Shown here: positions 23,848 to 32,137 of the stretch, piece by piece
How the letters are laid out: every line of letters starts with the position of its first letter
How positions within the stretch are numbered: position 1 is the first letter of the stretch
NCBI GenBank assembly: GCA_035459025.1
Contig: DATHYT010000034.1
Location: 42,766-106,765 of the forward strand
From: JAABQT01 sp035459025
GTDB taxonomy: Bacteria > Pseudomonadota > Gammaproteobacteria > Burkholderiales > SG8-39
Length of the DNA stretch: 64,000 nucleotides
Reading direction: 5' to 3'
Notes under the pieces: model-generated
The model's database searches: none
Told to the model about the DNA's origin: nothing
The model's input: only the letters and a program-made list of their open reading frames with translations
Translations under genes and position numbers: made by a program

Positions 23848-24257
23848 GCCAGCGCGCGCGCCAGCTCGTCGATCATCTGCGCGAGCGGCGCGTCGTTGGT
23901 GAACACGCCCTTCACGCCTGCGGCGAGGAGCGCCTCGCGGTCCTGCGGCGGGATGGTGCCGCCGACGAATACCGGGATGTCGCCCGCGCCCGCGGCGCGC
24001 AGGCCCTCGAGCACCTCGCAGGACAGCGCCTGGTGGCTCCCCGAGAGGATGGAAAGGCCCACGGCGGCGACATCCTCGTCGAGCGCCACGCGCACGATGA
24101 AATCGGGCGACTTGCGCAGGCCCGTGTAGATCACCTCCGCCCCGGCGTCGCGCAGCGCGAGCGCGATCACCTTGGCGCCCGCGTCGTGCCCATCGAGGCC
24201 GGGCTTGGCGACGAGGATCCGCTTGCCCGCGAGGGGCCCTGCGGCGGGCGCGCTCAT
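23844..24257 (-). CDS. B12-binding small subunit of an acyl-CoA mutase
   Basis: A 137-residue cobalamin-binding domain of the methylmalonyl-CoA mutase C-terminal type. The base-off/His-on motif is KPGLDGHDAGAKV, with His24 as the predicted lower cobalt ligand. It is followed by GLSILSGSHQAL and VFVGGTIPPQD, which line the nucleotide loop. A separate small subunit is the arrangement found in isobutyryl- and 2-hydroxyisobutyryl-CoA mutases and in archaeal methylmalonyl-CoA mutase. Its ATG overlaps the large-subunit TGA by 4 bases, and its stop overlaps the fusion gene's ATG. Confidence 0.95.
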   Translation of the reverse strand: MSAPAAGPLAGKRILVAKPGLDGHDAGAKVIALALRDAGAEVIYTGLRKSPDFIVRVALDEDVAAVGLSILSGSHQALSCEVLEGLRAAGAGDIPVFVGGTIPPQDREALLAAGVKGVFTNDAPLAQMIDELARALA

Positions 24258-25834
24258 AGCCGCACCGGCTCCTGGAACTCGCCCCAGCAGCGCTTGAGGC
24301 GCGCGACCATCTCGCCCACGGTGGCGTAGGCGTGGCAGCACTCGACGAGCAGCGGCATCAGGTTCTCCTTGTCGTCGGCGGCCGCGGCCTCGAGCGCATC
24401 GAGCGCCCGCCCCGCGCGCGCCGCGTCGCGCCGCTGCTTCACGGCGGCGTGCTTGTCCAGCACGCGCGCGGCCGTGCCCGGGTCGAGGCGGAACACCTCG
24501 CCGAAGCTCTGCGCCTGCCCTTCGCGCCGGTAGCGGTTCATGCCGACCACCACGCGCTCGCCGCGGTCGGTCGCGTCCTTCTTCTCGCGGGCGCGCAACG
24601 CGATGCGGCGCTGCAGCCAGCCGTCCTCGATCGCCTTCACCACGCCGCCGTAGGCGTCGATCTCGCCCATCGCCTGGCGCATGCCTTCCTCCATGCGGTC
24701 GGTGAGCCACTCGACGTAGTAGCTGCCGCCGAGCGGATCCACGGTCGCCGCGACGCCGCTTTCGTGCTGCACGATCTGCTGCGTGCGCAATGCGAGCTCG
24801 GCGGAGAACTCGGTCGGGATCTGGAAGGCCTCGTCGTAGGCGCAGGTGAAAATCGACTGCGCGCCGCCGAGCACCGCGGCGAGGTTCTCGATCGCCACGC
24901 GCACGATGTTGTTGTAGGGCTGCGCGGCGACGAGCGAGGAGCCGCCGCACACCACGCCGAAGCGAAAGTGCAGCGCCTTCTCGTCGGTAACGCCGTAGCG
25001 GCTGCGCAGCAGCTGCGCCCACAGGCGGCGCCCGGCGCGGAACTTGCACGCCTCCTCGAACAGGTCCATGTGCACGTAGAAGAAGAACGACAGCCGCCGC
25101 GCGAACTTCGCCACGTCGCCGCCCCGGCGGATGAGCTCGTCCACGTAGGCGAGGCCGTTGGCGAGCGTGTAGGCCATCTCCTCCACCGCCGTGCAGCCCG
25201 CGTCGCGCACGTGCGCCCCGGCGATCGAGATCGCGTTGAAGCGCGGCGTCACCTCGTTCGCGTAGAGCACCGAGTCGGCGATCAGGCGCATCGACGGCCG
25301 CACCGGGAAGATCCAGGTGCCGCGCGCGACGTACTCCTTCAGGATGTCGTTCTGGATGGTGCCGGTGAGCTTGGCGCGCGGCACGCCCTGCTTGTCGGCC
25401 GCGGCGAGGTACATCGCGTAGATGATCGCCGCCGTGCCGTTGATGGTGAACGAGGTGGAGATCGCGCCGAGGTCGATGCCGTCGAACAGGGTCTCCATCT
25501 CCGAGAGCGAGAACAGCGACACGCCCACCTTGCCGACCTCCGGCCGCGCCATGGGGTCGTCGGGGTCGTAGCCGCATTGCGTGGGCAGGTCGAGCGCGAC
25601 CGAGAGCCCGGTCTGCCCCTGCTCGAGCAGGAACCGGTAGCGCTGGTTGGACGTCTCCGCGGAGCCGAAGCCCGAGTACTGGCGGATGGTCCAGGGCCGC
25701 CCGCGGTAGCCGTCGGCGAAGATGCCGCGCGTATACGGATAGACGCCCGGCGCGCTGGGCGCGGCGGCCATCTCCTCGCGCACCACCACGGGCACCTCGA
25801 TTCCCGAGGGCGTCGTTACGCGCGCGTCGCTCAT
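24254..25834 (-). CDS. Acyl-CoA mutase large subunit (methylmalonyl-CoA mutase-like)
   Basis: A 526-residue TIM-barrel subunit that rearranges a CoA-bound acyl skeleton by adenosylcobalamin radical chemistry. By alignment from memory with Propionibacterium MutB, Tyr53 (RQYSGFGSAETSN) matches Tyr89, Arg183 (RPSMRLIAD) matches Arg207 and His208 matches His244; these favour a carboxylated substrate such as methylmalonyl- or ethylmalonyl-CoA rather than isobutyryl or 2-hydroxyisobutyryl. Ala207 (ISIAGAHVRDAG) replaces the Tyr normally before that His, which would enlarge the pocket. The substrate is therefore uncertain. It overlaps iclR and the small subunit by 4 bases each. Confidence 0.93.
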   Translation of the reverse strand: MSDARVTTPSGIEVPVVVREEMAAAPSAPGVYPYTRGIFADGYRGRPWTIRQYSGFGSAETSNQRYRFLLEQGQTGLSVALDLPTQCGYDPDDPMARPEVGKVGVSLFSLSEMETLFDGIDLGAISTSFTINGTAAIIYAMYLAAADKQGVPRAKLTGTIQNDILKEYVARGTWIFPVRPSMRLIADSVLYANEVTPRFNAISIAGAHVRDAGCTAVEEMAYTLANGLAYVDELIRRGGDVAKFARRLSFFFYVHMDLFEEACKFRAGRRLWAQLLRSRYGVTDEKALHFRFGVVCGGSSLVAAQPYNNIVRVAIENLAAVLGGAQSIFTCAYDEAFQIPTEFSAELALRTQQIVQHESGVAATVDPLGGSYYVEWLTDRMEEGMRQAMGEIDAYGGVVKAIEDGWLQRRIALRAREKKDATDRGERVVVGMNRYRREGQAQSFGEVFRLDPGTAARVLDKHAAVKQRRDAARAGRALDALEAAAADDKENLMPLLVECCHAYATVGEMVARLKRCWGEFQEPVRL

Positions 25835-26568
25835 CGGCGCGCCCCGATTGCCCTGGCGGTGCGCTGCAGCGCCTCGGCGAGGGGCTTGAGCGCGGCCTCG
25901 ATGCGGTGCGCGGGTCCGGCGACCACCACGGCGTAGAGCTCGCCGTCGATGCGCACCGGGGCGCCGAGCGCGTGCACGTCGGCGACGTTCTCGCCGCGCG
26001 TCGCGTACCAGCCGCGCTTCGCGCCCGCCGCGAGGTCCTTTTCCAGCAGCTCGCGCCGCACGAGCGTGTTGCGCGTGACGCGCGCGAGCTTGAGCGTGTC
26101 GAGGAGCGCGGCGCGCTCGGCCGGCGGCAGCGCGCCAAGCAGTGCCTTGCCCGCCGCGCTCGAGTGCAGCGGCTTGCGGTCGCCGGGCTGTGCGCTGTAG
26201 CGGATCGAGTGCGGGGACTCGACGACGTTGAGGTACACGACCTCGGTGCCGCTCCTCTTGCCGAAAACGATCGTCTCGCCGGTGGCCCTGCCGAGCGCCT
26301 CGAGAAGCGGTGTTACGCGCTCGAGCATCGGATCGTGCTCGGCCACCGCGCGCGCCTTCTGCAGCCAGCGCAGCGTGGGGTACCAGCCCTTGCGCAGGCC
26401 GAGCTCGTACAGGTACCCGCGAAGCTCCAGGGTGCGCAGCAGCGCGTAGCAGGCAGACACCGGGATCGCGAGCCGGCGCGCGAGCTCGGCGATGCCGAGC
26501 GGCTCGCCCGCGGTGGCGAAGGTCTCCAGGATCTGCAGCGTGCGGTCGGCGCTCTTGACGGTCGACAT
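25831..26568 (-). CDS. IclR-family transcriptional regulator of the mutase operon
   Basis: A 245-residue regulator. An N-terminal winged helix (MSTVKSADRTLQILETFATA through ACYALLRTLELRGYL) precedes the C-terminal IclR effector domain with SIRYSAQPGDRKPLHSSAAG and GWYATRGENVADVHALGAPV. The ATG at 26568 fits family N termini; a GTG six bases upstream is possible. It is the first gene of the operon and overlaps the mutase large subunit by 4 bases. Palindromes immediately upstream suggest autoregulation. The inducer is probably a substrate or product of the pathway. Confidence 0.92.
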   Translation of the reverse strand: MSTVKSADRTLQILETFATAGEPLGIAELARRLAIPVSACYALLRTLELRGYLYELGLRKGWYPTLRWLQKARAVAEHDPMLERVTPLLEALGRATGETIVFGKRSGTEVVYLNVVESPHSIRYSAQPGDRKPLHSSAAGKALLGALPPAERAALLDTLKLARVTRNTLVRRELLEKDLAAGAKRGWYATRGENVADVHALGAPVRIDGELYAVVVAGPAHRIEAALKPLAEALQRTARAIGARR

Positions 26569-26569
26569 G

Positions 26570-26594
26570 TTCACATATGTGAAATAGCTTTCAC
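26570..26594. promoter_or_regulatory. Overlapping palindromes upstream of iclR (candidate operator)
   Basis: TTCACATATGTGAA (26570-26583) is a perfect 14-base palindrome. GTGAAATAGCTTTCAC (26579-26594) is a second perfect inverted repeat sharing the GTGAA half-site. The first lies within six bases of the iclR start codon, so a bound IclR dimer would block its own transcription. Size and symmetry match IclR-type operators; the binding itself is inferred. Confidence 0.55.
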
Positions 26595-26636
26595 GATTGT
26601 GGCAGTGTGCCAGCGCGGCAAGGCGCGGGCAAGGGG

Positions 26637-28037
26637 TCAGCCCGCCAGCGGCGGGCGGCGCTTCCAGGCCTGCGTTTCCTGCTCGAACGCGTGCGCGAGC
26701 TGCAGCACCCCGAAGTCATCGCGATAGCGCCCGATGACCTGCAGGCCGACGGGCAGCCCCGCCGGGGTGAAGCCCGCGGGCACCGAGATCGCCGGGTGGC
26801 TGGCGATGGTGATGTAGTAGCAGCTCTTCATCCAGTCGAGATAGTTCGTCAGCTTCACGCCGGCGATCTCGGTCGGGTACTCGGTCTCGACCGGGAAGGG
26901 CGGCAGCTGGCTCACCGGCGCGAGCAGGAACTCGTAGGTCTCCAGGAACGCGCGCAGGCGCTGGTAGAGCTCGGTGCGCAGCACTTCGGCGCGCGCGATC
27001 TTCGCGCCGTCGAGCGCAAGCCCCTGCTCGATGTTCCAGATCACCGTGGCCTTCAGCTCGGCGCGGTGCGTCTTCAAGTACCGCGCGTAGCGCAGGGCGA
27101 AGGACACCGCGCGCAGCGTCTCGAAGGCTTCCGTGGCGCCGCTGAAATCGGGGCAGGCTTCTTCGACGATGCAGCCGAGGTCCTGGAACACCCTGCGCTG
27201 CGCTTCCAGCACTGCGCTCACCGCGGGCTCCACCGGCAAGCCGCCGAAGTCTTTCGTCCACGCCATGCGCACTTTCTTGAAAGAGCGCTTGAGCGGCTTG
27301 GCGAAGATCGATCCCGGCTCGGCGATCGACACCGGCGCGCGCCGGTCGGGCCCCGCCATGGCGGAGAGCAGGAAGGCGGCGTCTTCCACCGTGCGCGCGA
27401 CCGGTCCGAGCACCGACTGGGTGTCCCAGGCGTTCGCCGCGGGGTAGGAAGGCACGCGGCCCGGCGTCGGGCGGAAGCCGACGACGTTGCAGTAGTTGCC
27501 GGGGTTCCGCAGGCTCGCGGCGAGGTCCGAGCCGTCGGCGAACGGCAGCATGCCGCAAGCGACCGCGGCCGCGGCGCCGCCCGAGGAGCCGCCCGCGGTC
27601 TTGGAAGGGTCGTAGGGATTGCGCGTCGCGCCGAACACCTTGTTGAAGGTGTTGCTGCCGGCGCCGAATTCCGGCGTGTTGGTCTTGCCCAGCGTGATCG
27701 CGCCCGCAGCCTTCAGGCGCTCGACCAGCAGCGCGTCTGCAGCCGGGACGTTGTCCTTGAAGACGAGCGATCCCATGGTGGTGCGGACGCCCTTCGTCGG
27801 CAGCAGGTCCTTGTAGGCGATGGGCAGGCCGGCAAGCGGCGGCTTCTTGCCTTTCTGGCGGTCCAGGGCCTTCGCTTCCTTCAGCGCCTGCTCGGGCAGG
27901 AAGGTGACGATCGCGTTCACCTTGGGGTTCACGCGCTCGATCCGGGCGATGAAAGCCTGCATCACTTCTGTGGCGGAGAGCTTGCGCGCGTGGAGAAGGC
28001 GGGCGAGCTGGCGCGCGGGCGTATAGGGGATGTCCAT
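26637..28037 (-). CDS. Amidase-signature family hydrolase
   Basis: A 466-residue enzyme of the GatA/amidase fold. The catalytic triad is Lys76 (LPIAYKDLL), Ser151 (GGSSGGAAAA) and the nucleophile Ser175 (GSDLAASLRNPG). The nucleophile loop has Ala-Ala before the Ser instead of the usual Gly-Gly (TGGSIR in GatA), a noticeable but tolerated change. It is not GatA, which is present elsewhere in the window. The substrate is an unknown amide or ester. It ends 43 bases before the iclR operator and may be transcribed separately from the mutase operon. Confidence 0.88.
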   Translation of the reverse strand: MDIPYTPARQLARLLHARKLSATEVMQAFIARIERVNPKVNAIVTFLPEQALKEAKALDRQKGKKPPLAGLPIAYKDLLPTKGVRTTMGSLVFKDNVPAADALLVERLKAAGAITLGKTNTPEFGAGSNTFNKVFGATRNPYDPSKTAGGSSGGAAAAVACGMLPFADGSDLAASLRNPGNYCNVVGFRPTPGRVPSYPAANAWDTQSVLGPVARTVEDAAFLLSAMAGPDRRAPVSIAEPGSIFAKPLKRSFKKVRMAWTKDFGGLPVEPAVSAVLEAQRRVFQDLGCIVEEACPDFSGATEAFETLRAVSFALRYARYLKTHRAELKATVIWNIEQGLALDGAKIARAEVLRTELYQRLRAFLETYEFLLAPVSQLPPFPVETEYPTEIAGVKLTNYLDWMKSCYYITIASHPAISVPAGFTPAGLPVGLQVIGRYRDDFGVLQLAHAFEQETQAWKRRPPLAG

Positions 28038-28070
28038 GGCTTCAGTCTATCGCGCTAGACTTCTCCGGCT

Positions 28071-28745
28071 ATGCTCGGCCGCGCCGCCATGCTGCTGTTC
28101 TTCGACATCGCCCCGGAGGCGATCGCCGAGCACGACGACTGGCATACGCACGAGCACCTGCCCGAGCGATTGTCGATCCCGGGATTCCTGCGCGGCACGC
28201 GCTGGGTGGGCTTGCGCGGCGGGCAGTCGCGGTATTTCGTGATCTATGAGGTGCGCGACACCGGCGTCCTGACCTCCGCGGCCTATCTCGAGCGGCTCAA
28301 CAACCCCACGCCGTGGACCCAGAAGATGATGCCGAGCTATCGCGGGATGACGCGGGGTTTCTGCGCCGTGACCGGGAGCGCCGGGCTGGGGATGGGACAC
28401 GCCGCGCTGGTGGTGCGGTTCAAGCCTGGCGATGCGGCGCCATTGCGCGATTGGCTCGTGAAAGAGGTCATACCCGGGCTTGCGACGCGGCCGGGGCTGG
28501 GTGGCTGCTTCCTGTTCGAGTCGGCCGTCGCGCCGCCGATGACGCGTGAGCAGCGCATTCGTGGAGCGGACGCGGGCGTGGATTGGGCGCTGGTGGTCAC
28601 CGGGTACGACGAGGAAACGGTTGCCGGTGTCGAGCGCGCTGATTTGGCGAAGACTCGACTGGAAGGTCGCGGGGCGGCGATAGCGGGTTTCGGCCTCTAC
28701 CGCACGCACTACACGCTTTACGAGGCCGAGGCGAAGCGTTCTTGA
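28071..28745 (+). CDS. Uncharacterised protein, probable dimeric alpha/beta-barrel fold
   Basis: A 224-residue soluble protein I cannot assign. Two similar halves of about 105 residues each begin with a hydrophobic beta strand (AAMLLFFDIAP and HAALVVRFKPG), followed by a charged helix containing DDWHTHEHLPERL in the first half. This repeat is reminiscent of EthD or ferredoxin-like barrel proteins. The ATG lies 9 bases after TAGACT (28056-28061), a -10-like element, implying a leaderless mRNA. It is divergent from the amidase and converges on rng. Confidence 0.7.
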   Translation: MLGRAAMLLFFDIAPEAIAEHDDWHTHEHLPERLSIPGFLRGTRWVGLRGGQSRYFVIYEVRDTGVLTSAAYLERLNNPTPWTQKMMPSYRGMTRGFCAVTGSAGLGMGHAALVVRFKPGDAAPLRDWLVKEVIPGLATRPGLGGCFLFESAVAPPMTREQRIRGADAGVDWALVVTGYDEETVAGVERADLAKTRLEGRGAAIAGFGLYRTHYTLYEAEAKRS

Positions 28746-28748
28746 GGA

Positions 28749-30206
28749 CTACATCAGCACGACGTCGTACTGCTCCGGCGTATACCCCGGCTCGACCTGC
28801 AGCGAGATCGGCTTGCCGATGAAGTCCTGCAGCATCGCCACCGACCCCGACTCCTCCTCCTGCAGCAGGTCGATCACCGCCTGCGCGCCCAGCACGCGGA
28901 ACTCGCGCGCGTTGAAGGCGCGCGCCTCGCGCAGGATCTCGCGCAGGATCTCGTAGCACACGGTGCGCGCGGTCTTCACCGCGCCGCGCCCGTCGCATAC
29001 CGGGCAGGGCTCGCACAGCACGTGCGCGAGCGACTCGCGCGTCCGTTTGCGCGTCATCTCCACGAGGCCGAGCTGGGTGAAGCCGCTCACCGTCATCCTC
29101 GTGCGGTCGCGCGCCAGCGCCTTCTTCAGCTCCTCCAGCACCGCGGCGCGATGCTCGTCGGACTGCATGTCGATGAAGTCGACGATGATGATGCCGCCGA
29201 GGTTCCTGAGGCGCAGCTGCCGCGCGATCGCCTGCGCCGCCTCGAGGTTGGTCTTGAACACGGTGTCGTCGAAACTGCGGCTGCCGACGTAGCCGCCGGT
29301 GTTGACGTCGATCGTGGTCATCGCCTCGGTCTGGTCGATGAACAGCGTCCCGCCCGATTTCAGGTCGACGCGGCGCGAGAGCGCCTTCTCGATCTCCGCC
29401 TCGACGTTGTACAGGTCGAACAGCGGCCGCTCGCCGGCGTAGTGCTCGAGCCGGCCGCGCAGCTGCGGCGTATAGGTCTCGGCGAACGCCGCGAGCTTCT
29501 GGAAGTTCTCGCGCGAGTCCACGCGCACCACGTCGGTGGCGTCGGTGACCATGTCGCGCAGCACGCGCTGCGCGAGCGACAGGTCCTGGTGCACGAGCAG
29601 CGGCGGCTGCGCACCGAGCGCGCGGTCGCGGATATCGGCCCACAGGTGGCGCAGGAACGCGATGTCGGCGGCGAGCTCGGCGTCGCTCGCGCCCTCGGCG
29701 AGCGTCCGGATGATGAAGCCGCCCTTTTCCTCGGGCGGCACCAGCGCGCGCACCTGGTCCCGCAGCGCCTGGCGGCCGCTCTCGTCTTCGATCCTTTGCG
29801 AGATGCCGATGTGCGGGTCCTGCGGCAGGTACACGAGCAGCCGCCCGGCGATCGACACCTGGGTGGAGAGCCGCGCGCCCTTGGTGCCGATCGGGTCCTT
29901 CACTACCTGCACGAGCAGCGGCTGCCCCTCGGCCAGCACCTTCTCGATGGGCTTGGCCGCCTCGCCGTCAGCGCGGCGCTGCTCCCAGATGTCGGCGACG
30001 TGCAGGAACGCGGCGCGCTCCAGGCCCACCTCGACGAACGCCGACTGCATGCCGGGCAGCACGCGCGCCACGCGTCCCATGTAGATGTTGCCCACCAGCC
30101 CGCGGCTCGCCGCACGCTCGATCAGCAGCTCCTGCACCGCGCCGGAGTGCACCGCCGCGACGCGCGTTTCCTGCGGCGTGATGTTAACGAGGACTTCTTC
30201 GCTCAC
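28749..30206 (-). CDS. rng: Ribonuclease G
   Basis: A 485-residue endoribonuclease for 16S rRNA 5' processing and mRNA decay. An N-terminal S1-like domain (VGNIYMGRVARVLPGMQSAF) precedes the catalytic core with GGTLFIDQTEAMTTIDVNTG and IIIVDFIDM; the Zn-link appears as CEPCPVCDGRG. A GTG at 30206 gives VSEEVLVNITPQETRVA and follows GGAGGG; the upstream reading in this frame lies inside maf and has no family resemblance. It overlaps maf by 23 bases. Confidence 0.95.
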   Translation of the reverse strand: MSEEVLVNITPQETRVAAVHSGAVQELLIERAASRGLVGNIYMGRVARVLPGMQSAFVEVGLERAAFLHVADIWEQRRADGEAAKPIEKVLAEGQPLLVQVVKDPIGTKGARLSTQVSIAGRLLVYLPQDPHIGISQRIEDESGRQALRDQVRALVPPEEKGGFIIRTLAEGASDAELAADIAFLRHLWADIRDRALGAQPPLLVHQDLSLAQRVLRDMVTDATDVVRVDSRENFQKLAAFAETYTPQLRGRLEHYAGERPLFDLYNVEAEIEKALSRRVDLKSGGTLFIDQTEAMTTIDVNTGGYVGSRSFDDTVFKTNLEAAQAIARQLRLRNLGGIIIVDFIDMQSDEHRAAVLEELKKALARDRTRMTVSGFTQLGLVEMTRKRTRESLAHVLCEPCPVCDGRGAVKTARTVCYEILREILREARAFNAREFRVLGAQAVIDLLQEEESGSVAMLQDFIGKPISLQVEPGYTPEQYDVVLM

Positions 30207-30822
30207 GCCGCCCTCCGATCTTCTGCAGCAGCTGCGCGGTTTCGTACAGCGGCAGTCCGATGATGCCCGACTGGCTGCCGCGGATCTCGGCGATGAACAG
30301 CGCCGCCCGGCCCTGGATGGCGTAGGCACCCGCCTTGTCGTCGCACTCGCCGGTGGCGACGTAGGCGCGGATTTCCTCCTCCGAGAGCTCGCGGAACTGC
30401 ACGTCCGAGACCGAGAGCGCGGTCTCGACCTCGTCGTCGTACTGCAGCGCCACCGCGGTCAGCACCTCGTGGCGCTTGCCCGAGAGCGCAGCGAGCATCA
30501 TCTCGGCCTCGGCGCGGTCGGCGGGCTTGTTGAAGATGCGGCCCTCCAGGGCCACGGTGGTGTCGGCCGCGAGCACCGGCGCCTGCGGCAGGTTGCGCTC
30601 GAGCATGCGCTTCCAGCCCGCGGCCGCCTTGTCGCGCGCCACGCGCATCACGTAATCGCGCGGGTTCTCGCCCGCCAGCGGCGCCTCGTCGACGTCGGGC
30701 GCGGCGCCCGGGCGGTTCCTGAACAGCAGCAGGTGGAACTTGACGCCGATGTGGCCAAGGAGCTCCCGCCGCCGCGGGCTGCGCGAGGCAAGGTAGATGC
30801 TGCGATCGAGCAGTTTGACCAT
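30184..30822 (-). CDS. maf: Maf-family nucleoside triphosphate pyrophosphatase
   Basis: A 212-residue house-cleaning pyrophosphatase that hydrolyses non-canonical or excess nucleotides. The N-terminal YLASRSPRRRELLGHIGVKF, the catalytic ADTTVALEGRIFNKP and the later DKAGAYAIQGRAALFI are diagnostic. The DTT(V) variant is typical of the dTTP/UTP-type subgroup. The maf-rng pair is a common proteobacterial arrangement. Confidence 0.93.
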   Translation of the reverse strand: MVKLLDRSIYLASRSPRRRELLGHIGVKFHLLLFRNRPGAAPDVDEAPLAGENPRDYVMRVARDKAAAGWKRMLERNLPQAPVLAADTTVALEGRIFNKPADRAEAEMMLAALSGKRHEVLTAVALQYDDEVETALSVSDVQFRELSEEEIRAYVATGECDDKAGAYAIQGRAALFIAEIRGSQSGIIGLPLYETAQLLQKIGGRRERRSPR

Positions 30823-30853
30823 GGCGGCGCCGCTTCCGCCGAGTGTAACAAAG

Positions 30854-31252
30854 CTACTCTCGGTGATAGGGGTGCCCGGTGAGGCGGGTCGCGGCCCGGT
30901 ACAGCTGCTCGGCGAGCAGCACCTGCGCGAGGGCGTGCGGCAGCGTGAGCGACGACAGGCGCAATAGCAGCGCGGCTCCGGCCTTTGTCCTCGCGTCCAG
31001 CCCGTCGGGGCCGCCGACGACGAAAGCGGTCGGCGCCTGCTCGGCGGCCCAGCGCGCGAGCTCGGCGGCGAACTGCGCGCTCGTCAGCTCGCGCCCGCGC
31101 TCATCGAGCGCGACGATGCGCGCGTTCGCGGGCGCTCTTGCGGCGAGCTCGACCGTGTAGCCGCGCGGCATGCGCGCGAGGTAGTCGTCGCGCGCCTGCG
31201 CCGCCCAGCCGCGCAGCCTAGCGCCGTGCGCGACGAGGAGCAGCCTTGCCAT
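30854..31252 (-). CDS. rlmH: 23S rRNA (pseudouridine1915-N3) methyltransferase RlmH
   Basis: A 132-residue SPOUT methyltransferase. FVVGGPDGLDARTKAGAALL forms the SAM-binding trefoil knot, and the C terminus LTLPHALAQVLLAEQLYRA followed by GHPYHRE is invariant. It is about 20 residues shorter than the usual 155, with the loop between strand 1 and the VALDERGREL segment reduced; all catalytic blocks remain. It overlaps rsfS by 35 bases. Confidence 0.93.
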   Translation of the reverse strand: MARLLLVAHGARLRGWAAQARDDYLARMPRGYTVELAARAPANARIVALDERGRELTSAQFAAELARWAAEQAPTAFVVGGPDGLDARTKAGAALLLRLSSLTLPHALAQVLLAEQLYRAATRLTGHPYHRE

Positions 31253-31592
31253 GGCCCGCGAGCTTCACCGGCTTGCCGCCCCAGATCTCCTCGAGGTTGT
31301 AGTGGCTGCGCACCGCCGGGTGCATGACGTGCACGACGATGTCGCCCAGATCCACCAGCACCCACTCGCCGCCGGCTTCGCCCTCGATGCCGACCACGCG
31401 CTCGCCGAGGGCGGCGAGCTTGCGGCGCACGCTGTCGGCGAGCGCCTTCAGCTGGCGGCTGGAGTCGCCGCTCGCGATCACCACGCGCTCGAAAAAGGGC
31501 GAGAGCTGCGCCACGTTGAACACGAGGATGTCGCGCCCTTTCACGTCCTCGAGGGCATCGACCACCGCGCGCTGCTTCCTGCGGATGTCCAT
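31218..31592 (-). CDS. rsfS: Ribosomal silencing factor RsfS
   Basis: A 124-residue factor that binds ribosomal protein uL14 and blocks subunit joining in slow growth. DALEDVKGRDILVFNVAQLSP-type N-terminal sequence and the C-terminal GEWVLVDLGDIVVHVMHP are family signatures. The Arg/Lys-rich tail after residue 110 overlaps rlmH. Its ATG is joined to the nadD stop as TGATG. Confidence 0.95.
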   Translation of the reverse strand: MDIRRKQRAVVDALEDVKGRDILVFNVAQLSPFFERVVIASGDSSRQLKALADSVRRKLAALGERVVGIEGEAGGEWVLVDLGDIVVHVMHPAVRSHYNLEEIWGGKPVKLAGHGKAAPRRARR

Positions 31593-32137
31593 CAGCGGTA
31601 CAGGCCGTGGCGGCGGATGTACTCGAGCACCTTCGGCGGCACGTCGGCCGAGACGTCCGCGCCGCGCGCGAGGCGCGCGCGGATATCGCTCGCCGAGATG
31701 TTCATCGGCGTGAACGGCACGTGCCGCGCGCGGGCGTCGCTCGCCGCCCAGCCCGGCCGGGCGAACACCGCGAGGCTCGCGCGCTCGAGGATCTCCTGCC
31801 AGCGATGCCAGGTCTCGAACTTGGCGTACTGGTCGGCGCCAAGGAGCAGCACCGGTCGGCCGCCGATCGCCTTCAGCGTGTCCACGGTGTAGCCGGAATG
31901 CGCCGGGTCGAGCTCGCGCTCGTCGATGGCGTAGCGCGGCTCGCCCTCGAGCGCGAGGCGCAGCATGGCGACGCGGTGCTGCGCCGGGGTGCTGGCCGGC
32001 GCGCGGTACTTCGGCGCGCCGGTCGGCAGCCACACGATGCGCTCGAGCGCGAGGTGCTCGAGCGCGGCGCGCGCCAGCGCCAGGTGCGCGTTGTGTACCG
32101 GATCGAACGTGCCGCCAAGAATCCCCGTGGTCGACAC
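31592..32137 (-). CDS. nadD: Nicotinate-nucleotide adenylyltransferase
   Basis: A 181-residue enzyme making nicotinate adenine dinucleotide for NAD synthesis. GILGGTFDPVHNAHL carries the HxxH-type nucleotidyl-transfer motif, and PMNISASDIRARLARG is the C-terminal ISSTxIR-like motif. Start: GTG at 32137, sharing one base with the proA TAG (TAGTG). It is somewhat shorter than typical but complete. It lies between proA and rsfS as in many betaproteobacteria. Confidence 0.93.
   Translation of the reverse strand: MSTTGILGGTFDPVHNAHLALARAALEHLALERIVWLPTGAPKYRAPASTPAQHRVAMLRLALEGEPRYAIDERELDPAHSGYTVDTLKAIGGRPVLLLGADQYAKFETWHRWQEILERASLAVFARPGWAASDARARHVPFTPMNISASDIRARLARGADVSADVPPKVLEYIRRHGLYR

Noticed and set aside
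24254..25834. 2-hydroxyisobutyryl-CoA or isobutyryl-CoA mutase
   Set aside because: Those enzymes replace the MutB Tyr89 and Arg207 equivalents (by Ile or Phe, and Gln in ICM, as I recall); here both Tyr and Arg are kept.
26637..28037. Second GatA
   Set aside because: The Ser-cisSer-Lys residues are present, but the nucleophile loop (SDLAAS) and the sequence beyond the signature differ from GatA, and a complete gatCAB is already in the window.
28749..28764. Possible RNase E instead of RNase G
   Set aside because: The protein ends shortly after the Zn-link and small domain, without the long disordered C-terminal scaffold of RNase E, and it neighbours maf, as rng usually does.
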